The position numbers and the translations under genes are program-made. A stretch of 34,952 nt of DNA from Spirochaetaceae bacterium (GTDB lineage: Bacteria; Spirochaetota; Spirochaetia; DSM-27196; SLAA01): the NCBI GenBank assembly GCA_007695055.1, contig REEM01000152.1:1-34952 (forward strand). The letters are read 5' to 3'. Under the pieces are notes generated by a model. It saw nothing but the letters and a program-made list of their open reading frames with translations, made no database searches and was not told where the DNA came from. Below are positions 29,400 to 34,952 of the stretch, piece after piece; positions within the stretch are counted from its first letter, which is position 1; the number at the start of each line of letters is the position of its first letter.

Positions 29400-30644
29400 A
29401 TGCAGAAGAGGCGCGTAGTAATTACCGGAATGGGCACCGTAAACCCCATGGGGAACTCGGTTGCCGAGTCATGGCGACGAGTTGTAGCGGGCGAGTCCGG
29501 CATAGGCACCATCACGCGCTTTGACGCTTCGGGACTTCCCACTCAGATTGCTGGTGAAGTGCGTAATTTTTCATATGCGGACTACTTTACCGAGGATATG
29601 GGCAAAAAGGCCAAGCGTATGGACACCTTCTGTCACTACGGTGCCGCTGCCCTGCGTGAGGCATGGGATCAAGCGAAACTGGATAAGGTGGCGGATAAGC
29701 GCCGCATAGGGATCTCGGTTGGTAGTGGTGTGGGAGGCCTGACGGTTCAGCACGAGAACTCAGTTACGCTGGTTACTAAGGGCCCGCGGCGTGTGAGTCC
29801 TTTTTTTGTGCCAATGTCTATCGGCAACATTGCCTCCGGTGTGTTGAGCATGATGTACGGAATTAAAGGCCCCAACATAAGCCTTCAGACCGCCTGTGCA
29901 ACCGCCAATCACTCTATGGCCATGGCACAGCTTATTATTCAGAACGGCATGGCCGACGTCATGGTAGCTGGTGGCGCAGAAGGCACGGTCAACGAGATCT
30001 CCATTGCTGGCTTTGGCAACATGCAGGCGCTCTCTACCCGCAACGACACTCCCGAAACCGCCTCACGCCCCTACGATGTTGACCGTGACGGCTTTGTGCT
30101 CAGTGAAGGCTCCGGCATTCTCATTTTAGAAGAGTATGAACACGCAGTGGCCCGTGGGGCCGATATTTTGGCTGAGGTGCTTTCCTGCGGTATGTCTGGT
30201 GACGCCTACGATTTTGTAGCCCCCGACCCCGAGGGTGGTGGTGCCGCCTACTCCATGCAAATGGCGCTCGAGCAGGCTGGCATACAGGCTGCAGATCTGG
30301 ACTACATCAACACCCATGGTACCTCAACCCCGGTGGGCGACATCGCCGAGATCAAGGGCATTTACTCGCTCATAGAAAAATGCGCGGACACGGTGCTGAT
30401 TGGCTCTACCAAGTGCTATCACGGGCACCTCTTGGGAGCTACCGCCGGTCTTGAGGCTATTCTCACTGTTATGGCGCTGCGCAACGGCCTGGTGCCTGGC
30501 AACAAGAACATGGTCAACCGCGACCCGGCGCTCCCGCCGGTGCAGCTACCGGTTGAGCCGGTAAAGCGTGATCTCAAGATTGCACTCTCCAACTCCTTTG
30601 GCTTTGGTGGACACAACTCCAGCTTGTTGCTTGCTAAGGTGTAG
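29400..30644 (+). CDS. fabF: beta-ketoacyl-ACP synthase II
   Basis: Condenses malonyl-ACP with acyl-ACP in fatty acid elongation. 414 residues from the ATG that follows AGGAGG (a longer frame to 29295 has no such site). The catalytic triad is C166 (QTACATANHS), H306 (NTHGTSTPVGD) and H343 (YHGHLLGATAG), with K338 and the closing FGFGGHNSSL loop. It stands alone: no acpP or other fab gene is adjacent. It is convergent with an exported-protein gene. Confidence 0.96.
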   Translation: MQKRRVVITGMGTVNPMGNSVAESWRRVVAGESGIGTITRFDASGLPTQIAGEVRNFSYADYFTEDMGKKAKRMDTFCHYGAAALREAWDQAKLDKVADKRRIGISVGSGVGGLTVQHENSVTLVTKGPRRVSPFFVPMSIGNIASGVLSMMYGIKGPNISLQTACATANHSMAMAQLIIQNGMADVMVAGGAEGTVNEISIAGFGNMQALSTRNDTPETASRPYDVDRDGFVLSEGSGILILEEYEHAVARGADILAEVLSCGMSGDAYDFVAPDPEGGGAAYSMQMALEQAGIQAADLDYINTHGTSTPVGDIAEIKGIYSLIEKCADTVLIGSTKCYHGHLLGATAGLEAILTVMALRNGLVPGNKNMVNRDPALPPVQLPVEPVKRDLKIALSNSFGFGGHNSSLLLAKV

Positions 30645-30676
30645 GTCGATGAGCGCGGGGCCAGCGGTTCCGGAGA

Positions 30677-31996
30677 TCAAAACACATAGCCGACCGAGAA
30701 GCCTAGCTGAATCTCTGAGTCATCGGATGCAGATGTATCGGGTGGGACGTTGCTGATGAAGAGGAAGTGAACCGAGAGCCGTCTGTATGCAACGCCAATC
30801 TTGCCCATTAGTTCTCCGGGTAGAGGCAGAAGAGTGGTCATAAGCAGGAGTTCCGCGTCACCTGGGCGCCATGAAATGCTTGGCAGTGGGTAGGCAAGAT
30901 CCGGTACAACGACTACGTCCAAGCCCAGATACAATGAGTCGCCGAGACGTCGCTGAGCACTGACCCACCCTACCGGTGCCTGGTCATTCTCACCGCTCAG
31001 AGCCGCAAACCACCCAACCGAAATAGGGAAGATCCAGCGTGGGCGCAGCGCCAAGCGCCACTCTTCTATACCTGCTTCCCAGTCCTGCTCCAGTGTGGCA
31101 AAGCGGCTGCGGTAAGCGGCCAGCCCTGGGCTGTACGACGTATCCTCAAGCAAGGCCGCGGCGTTTGCAAAGAGCTCCCGCACCCGTTCCTCACTCCGTG
31201 GGGCCTCTATCTGCTCGGTCAACTCGCGCTCGAAGAACTCAAGCGCCTGCGACTCACGGGGCACCAGCTCCGGCACCGCAAACTCAAGCGCGGTAGTCTG
31301 GGCGGTCACAATCTGCAGATCCTGACGCAGAACGGTATACTCACCAAACATCCGCTCCTGCCGGATCTCAAGCTCGCGGCTACCAATGAGAATGCGTTCA
31401 ACACGCTCAAGATCTGCTCCCAGTAGCGCGCCATCAAGCAGTACCTGGTAGCTGCCTGGCTCACCGGTGTTGCGCAGCACAAGATCCCCAAAGCCCACCG
31501 GTACGCCGCTAAACTCCTGCACCACATCGGCCACCAGGATATCGGTAGACTCAAAGACCGCAAGCAGGCTCTCCGGCTCCTCGGTACGGGTCAGCACTAT
31601 CTCCTCTGCCAGCGTATCAAACACACTCATTTCCAGGCTGAGACGCCCGTCCTGTTCATGAATGCGGCCAAGCACGATATTGGCCAGGTTTTGTTCTAAG
31701 CCAAGGTCACGCAGCCCCTCAGGATCAACCGGCGTAGCTGCCGGAAGCGCCACCACCTTATACTCACCAATGAGCCGCAGTGTGAGCTCGGTAGTGTTGT
31801 AGATAACCTCGGCAACGATATCGTACTGAGGAAGGTCACTCAGATTCTGGGGAGGAATGACACCAACACGCGGGAGCTCAGCCTCCTGAGCCGCAAGTGG
31901 CCTAAGCAGTACGCAGAGAAAAAGGAAGCAGGTAACACCCCAACGCGGCCGCTGCAGCTGCAACGGGAGGGCGTACAGAAGTCGGTTCAGCTTCAT
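30677..31996 (-). CDS. exported protein with barrel-like C-terminus
   Basis: 439 residues. A basic start and hydrophobic segment (about 19-36) ending LAAQ form a signal peptide. Residues 40-150 look like a periplasmic domain of the TolB/CsgG-like kind (PRVGVIPPQNLSDLPQYDIVAEVI, LANIVLGRIHEQDGRLSLEMSVFDT). A PEGA-like stretch follows (YQVLLDGALLGADLERVERILIGSRELEI). The last 120 residues alternate polar and hydrophobic strands and end in phenylalanine (GFSVGYVF), as outer-membrane barrels do, but are short for a full barrel. Its ATG overlaps the upstream stop (ATGA). Function unknown. Confidence 0.7.
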   Translation of the reverse strand: MKLNRLLYALPLQLQRPRWGVTCFLFLCVLLRPLAAQEAELPRVGVIPPQNLSDLPQYDIVAEVIYNTTELTLRLIGEYKVVALPAATPVDPEGLRDLGLEQNLANIVLGRIHEQDGRLSLEMSVFDTLAEEIVLTRTEEPESLLAVFESTDILVADVVQEFSGVPVGFGDLVLRNTGEPGSYQVLLDGALLGADLERVERILIGSRELEIRQERMFGEYTVLRQDLQIVTAQTTALEFAVPELVPRESQALEFFERELTEQIEAPRSEERVRELFANAAALLEDTSYSPGLAAYRSRFATLEQDWEAGIEEWRLALRPRWIFPISVGWFAALSGENDQAPVGWVSAQRRLGDSLYLGLDVVVVPDLAYPLPSISWRPGDAELLLMTTLLPLPGELMGKIGVAYRRLSVHFLFISNVPPDTSASDDSEIQLGFSVGYVF

Positions 31997-33198
31997 GGTG
32001 CCGCCTCCCAGATCAGGCCAATGCTGAGATCAGCCACCTGTACCGAGGCGTTCTGATGCGCCACAACCTCAACCGGCTCATCACGCCATGAAGCGCCTAT
32101 ATCAAGCAGGAACGACGCCAGTCGCACCGAGACACCGGCCGAAGCGCCAAAGACCGTGAGCCTTTTGGTACGCCTGTTTCGCTCCTCAATATCGCCAACG
32201 ATGTCTTGATGCACCATGTCGGTAGGGTGGAACCCGGCGCGCACCGCCACGCGCTCGGTGAAGGCATACTCAATTCCAAAGCTCCGGCGAATCACATAGA
32301 GCTGGTCAAACTTGTCCAGCGTTGGCCCAAAGGTCTCGGTAGTATAATCAGTACTGTGGCGGTCAGCATCATAGCGCTCAACCGCACCAGAGAATGCCAG
32401 CAGGAGCCGCCCGTCAAACAGGCCCAGTCGAAAAAAGCCCTCCGTGCGCCACGGCTGTGCGGTTTCAACAAAAAAGCCGGGGTACTCATTTCCAGAACCG
32501 GTATCCAAGGGCATGACGTAGTTCGGGCGGTTGAAGAAGAGATCTCTGGTGACCCGCACTCCTGCCCAGACGTCACGTTCAGGCAAGGCCCAGACTATCC
32601 CCAGAGACCAAATGCCGTCGTAGATCCAGTCGTCACCGGGTTCGGTACGGTTGACAAAGTCCCGGTCATCAACAAGTCCATAGGTGTTTGCACTTACTCC
32701 CAGCATGCCGCTGAGCGCAAAGACCCGCGACAGGCGAACTCCAAGGCTCACGGAGGCCACACCAGTATGGGGGTCAAAGAAGACTTCTTCGTCTTCCTGA
32801 TCACCAACTGAGTCGCCCATGTTGTCGGAAAAAATGCTGAAACTGCCGTCAAGGCCAACGCCAATCCGGTCATGGAGGCGCCACATACTGCCCAGGTGTA
32901 GCCCAAAGGGGTTTCGGAAGTAGCTGTCACCAAGGGGCCCCAGATCCGGTGACTCGGTAGTGTCGGTGCCATAGGCGTGGAGATACCCGGCGCTCCTTGG
33001 CAGGAAGGCCAGCATGCCAGCGTGATAGGGTGGTGCAAAGCGGTAGCGGTCAACGCTGTGCCGGTGCAGGATGGCCCGCCGCGACCAGGCGTGCGGAGTT
33101 TCGGGGGTGTTGGGAAAGCTGTCAGCATAAACCTTGGCACCACAAAGCAGAAGCAGGGCAATGATAAGCACCGTCGGGCGAGAGATTCGTCCGATCAC
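31993..33198 (-). CDS. probable outer-membrane beta-barrel protein
   Basis: 401 residues with signal peptide (RPTVLIIALLLLCGAKVYA, cut before DSFP) and then amphipathic strands with aromatic girdles throughout (for example FRLGLFDGRLLLAFSGAVERYD, RVAVRAGFHPTDMVH, SFLLDIGASW), ending SIGLIWEAAP. This is the general pattern of OmpP1/FadL-like or other porin barrels, but no family was recognised. The frame is open to 33330; I chose the GTG at 33198 because AAGGAG stands five bases before it and the signal peptide follows directly. Coupled by ATGA overlap to the next exported protein. Confidence 0.72.
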   Translation of the reverse strand: MIGRISRPTVLIIALLLLCGAKVYADSFPNTPETPHAWSRRAILHRHSVDRYRFAPPYHAGMLAFLPRSAGYLHAYGTDTTESPDLGPLGDSYFRNPFGLHLGSMWRLHDRIGVGLDGSFSIFSDNMGDSVGDQEDEEVFFDPHTGVASVSLGVRLSRVFALSGMLGVSANTYGLVDDRDFVNRTEPGDDWIYDGIWSLGIVWALPERDVWAGVRVTRDLFFNRPNYVMPLDTGSGNEYPGFFVETAQPWRTEGFFRLGLFDGRLLLAFSGAVERYDADRHSTDYTTETFGPTLDKFDQLYVIRRSFGIEYAFTERVAVRAGFHPTDMVHQDIVGDIEERNRRTKRLTVFGASAGVSVRLASFLLDIGASWRDEPVEVVAHQNASVQVADLSIGLIWEAAP

Positions 33199-33295
33199 TT
33201 TCACTCCTTCACGTTCCACAGCACGCCGCATTTGTATCTGCATCTGCATCTGATCGGGTGGCCCCACGGAACACTTTTGTAGATGATTCCGTAAA

Positions 33296-33324
33296 ATAGT
33301 AGGCGCAGTTGACGAATTTCGCAA
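33296..33324 (-). promoter_or_regulatory. promoter of the exported-protein operon
   Basis: TTGCGA (33324-33319), exactly 17 bases, then TACTAT (33301-33296) on the minus strand, giving a leader of about 90 bases. It is divergent from the Phd/VapC promoter. Confidence 0.6.
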
Positions 33325-33384
33325 GTGCAAGATCTGACGAAGTTAGACAAAATCTCCACGGCCTCATCACTTCTTGGTATATTA

Positions 33385-33414
33385 GTTGACTTAGTCTACC
33401 TAACGGGTCATACT
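33385..33414 (+). promoter_or_regulatory. promoter and operator of the Phd/VapC pair
   Basis: TTGACT (33386-33391), 17 bases, CATACT (33409-33414), which ends six bases before the antitoxin ATG. An imperfect 15-base palindrome (33385-33399, arms GTnGACT and AGTCnAC) covers the -35, the expected place for autorepression by an antitoxin/toxin complex. Confidence 0.65.
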
Positions 33415-33420
33415 GGGGCT

Positions 33421-33648
33421 ATGGAAGTGGTCAACGTTCACGATGCCAAGACCCGGTTTTCTCAGCTGCTTGCCCGCGCTCATGCGGGAGAGGAAATTAT
33501 TCTGGCAAAGGGTGGGGTGCCCTGGGCTCGGCTGGTGCCCTTAGAGGAAGCACAGGAACGGCGCCCGGGTCGATACCGGTCGGAAGAAGTGCCTGAGAGC
33601 TTCTTTGAAGAACTCCCCCATGACGAGCTGTCTGCATGGGAGAAATAG
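33421..33648 (+). CDS. Phd/YefM-type antitoxin
   Basis: 75 residues with the Phd fold start VVNVHDAKTRFSQLLARAHAGEEIILAKGGVPWARLVPL, which binds DNA as a dimer, followed by an acidic C-terminal tail (SEEVPESFFEELPHDEL) that would wrap the toxin. A longer frame opens at 33325, but the conserved start and the promoter position favour 33421. Overlaps the toxin gene by 13 bases. Confidence 0.9.
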   Translation: MEVVNVHDAKTRFSQLLARAHAGEEIILAKGGVPWARLVPLEEAQERRPGRYRSEEVPESFFEELPHDELSAWEK

Positions 33649-34034
33649 CTTACTTACTTGACACCCACACCCTGCTGTGGTGGTGGTCGGCACCCGAGCA
33701 GCTCTCTCCACGGGTTGTGAGCCTCATCTGCCAACCAGACCACGTGGTCTACGTGAGTGCCGGCTCCGCGTGGGAGATTGCAACCAAACACCGCATTGGC
33801 AAGTTGCCATCAGGGGCCACAATTCTGCGCGACTGGGACGACAGAATGCGTGAAGACCATTTCCAGCCGCTCCCAATCAGCGCTGCCCAGGCTCGCAAGG
33901 CAGGCGGCATTATCCATGAACACCGCGACCCTTTTGACCGTATCCTTGCAGCACAGAGCCTGCTTGAAGATCTTCCCATCCTCAGCAACGACACGCACCT
34001 CAGCTCCTTAGGCGCGGCGCGGATCTGGGATTAG
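33636..34034 (+). CDS. vapC: VapC-type PIN-domain ribonuclease toxin
   Basis: 132-residue PIN domain with the acidic metal cluster D9 (LLDTHTLLWW), E47 (SAWEIATKHRIGKL), D98 and D101 (HRDPFDRILAAQSL) and D119 (LSNDTHL). VapC proteins cut tRNA or rRNA until bound by their antitoxin, here the overlapping Phd-type gene. All active residues are present, so it looks intact. Confidence 0.93.
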   Translation: MGEIAYLLDTHTLLWWWSAPEQLSPRVVSLICQPDHVVYVSAGSAWEIATKHRIGKLPSGATILRDWDDRMREDHFQPLPISAAQARKAGGIIHEHRDPFDRILAAQSLLEDLPILSNDTHLSSLGAARIWD

Positions 34035-34066
34035 AGCGGGAGTGCGGGTTGCCAGCGGTTCCCGCG

Positions 34067-34952
34067 CTACTTGCTGTAGATCACCCGCAGGTTCCGGAAG
34101 GCCGCCGGGTGTAGTTCTACCCCCAGGCCAAGGCGGCCAAAGCTCAGATCCGGGCCGGTGGCTGTGCCAAGCACCCTGCCGTCAAGCGCCACCTCGTAGC
34201 TGTCTGCACCTGTCATGCGCAGCTGCACCTGGTACCAGCGCTCGGGATCAAGGCGTGCGCTGCCGTCGGATGTGCGCCTGACTAACAGTTCTTCCGGCAC
34301 GGTAAAGCTGCTGTCAAAGCCGTTAATGGCAACCAAGACTGTGCGGCCCTTGAGGCGCAGTGCGTTGTGTGAGTCGCGCGCGCGGTAGTTCCAGTAGAGC
34401 AGGGCCGCATCTCGCCCCGGACGCACCTCAATTGAGAGCTCCTCAATGCCTTCAAGATACGGATCGGTCAGGATCATGCCGCCACTCTCTGCCCTGGGGC
34501 TCAGTTGCAGGCCTGGCGCACCGTTCTGTCCCGGTGTGTGGCTGCCGACCGAGGGGTCGGCAGCCGAGGGGCCAGCCGGCATGGTGAGGACATTGTCAAA
34601 GGCAATCATGTAGTCCGGCATCTGAGTCAGGGGCTCACTGTAGACTGCGTGGTGTGGGCCGATGGGGGCGTCGGCCCATACCGCGCTGGCAGAGCCTCCA
34701 ACCACGCCAGCCGGGTCTTTTACCTGCACACGGTCACGAAAACTCAGGTTGGTGTCTGCAATGGTGTTGACCGCGGCCACCGAGAGATCGTCCAGTGACT
34801 GAAAGATATCAAGCCCCACCGCGGCCTGGCTGCTGATCCGGCGGGTAACCTCGCGGGCCCTGGTGTCTACCACCTCAAGATTGAGCAAGAGTAGATCTGC
34901 CTCACGCCTGTAGACCGGCCGAATGAAGAACGCCAGATCCTGTTCGGCAGCA
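34067..34952 (-). CDS. exported-type protein, C-terminal part (runs off the window)
   Basis: The frame is open to the right edge, so the start lies outside. The visible part is about 295 residues. The first 65 (AFFIRPVYRREADLLLLNLEVVDTR..., GLDIFQSLDDLSVAAVNTIAD) resemble the CsgG/TolB-like domains that report on regulated lipoproteins. After a Pro/Gly linker (about 115-150), the C-terminal 120 residues look like a jelly-roll carbohydrate-binding or LamG-like domain (RWYQVQLRMTGADSYEVALDGRVLGTATG, FGRLGLGVELHPAAFRNLRVIY). This order is unusual. Neither domain has recognisable catalytic residues. Confidence 0.65.
   Translation of the reverse strand, partial: AAEQDLAFFIRPVYRREADLLLLNLEVVDTRAREVTRRISSQAAVGLDIFQSLDDLSVAAVNTIADTNLSFRDRVQVKDPAGVVGGSASAVWADAPIGPHHAVYSEPLTQMPDYMIAFDNVLTMPAGPSAADPSVGSHTPGQNGAPGLQLSPRAESGGMILTDPYLEGIEELSIEVRPGRDAALLYWNYRARDSHNALRLKGRTVLVAINGFDSSFTVPEELLVRRTSDGSARLDPERWYQVQLRMTGADSYEVALDGRVLGTATGPDLSFGRLGLGVELHPAAFRNLRVIYSK

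Noticed and set aside
33325-33420. Longer antitoxin form starting at 33325
   Set aside because: It would cover its own promoter and operator; the Phd domain begins exactly at 33421.
1-34952. CRISPR arrays, tRNA genes, insertion sequences, prophage
   Set aside because: No regularly spaced repeats, no tRNA T-loop/CCA pattern and no transposase or phage genes were found by eye; a short tRNA could still be missed without tRNAscan.

Overview
The window is 34,952 bases of compact, double-membrane bacterial DNA of moderately high GC. A free-living spirochaete is my best guess: there is a large CHASE2 adenylate cyclase with the helical C-terminal tail common in that phylum, a 5TM histidine kinase, outer-membrane barrel-like proteins, a lipobox lipoprotein and Lgt. 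No 16S rRNA or other phylogenetic marker apart from DnaK is present, so this is inference. I saw no tRNA, rRNA, CRISPR array, insertion sequence or phage.

Layout, left to right. 1-1221 (minus): a promoter, an M-box Mg2+ riboswitch with its terminator, a 28-codon leader ORF with a strong ribosome binding site, a long hairpin, and the start of mgtE, cut by the window edge. 1270-3996 (plus): the cyclase. 4104-8260 (minus): a small two-TM protein, a sodium:solute symporter, and two genes that together hold one complete acyl-CoA synthetase and one complete lipoate-ligase-like domain, with the halves exchanged between the two proteins. 8483-12419: NAD salvage (nicotinamidase, nicotinate phosphoribosyltransferase) with an aminopeptidase P. 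12667-15646 (plus): a sigma-54-type promoter followed by two Hsp20 genes and dnaK. 15636-19482 (minus): aldose 1-epimerase, a DHOD-like flavoprotein, and Lgt with an extra exported domain. 19548-20338 (minus): a HepT/MntA toxin-antitoxin pair. 20613-21266: a lipoprotein. 21247-22915 (minus): a 60-residue protein, an AbiEii-like nucleotidyltransferase and a histone-deacetylase-family enzyme, all overlapping. 23102-24745: gpmI. 24783-27114 (minus): a 21-residue membrane peptide, a 5TM histidine kinase and a single-domain response regulator. 27218-29220 (minus): a Nat-type ABC exporter. 29400-30644: fabF. 30677-33198 (minus): two exported, probably outer-membrane proteins. 33421-34034: a Phd/VapC pair. 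34067 to the end (minus): a truncated exported protein.

Two things stand out. The mgtE leader stacks a textbook M-box transcription switch on a leader peptide beginning MDSDPGP, which resembles the acidic/proline start of enterobacterial MgtL, and the leader stop codon lies in the base of a hairpin that abuts the mgtE ribosome binding site. This looks like two Mg2+ sensors in series. The second is the reciprocal acyl-CoA synthetase/LplA chimera, which I do not recognise as a described arrangement.

A further pattern is that several genes (pepP, lgt, mntA, natA, phd) have a -10-like element ending only 6-10 bases before the start codon, so their mRNAs may be leaderless. All alignments and structures here were made by eye; no searches or folding programs were run.
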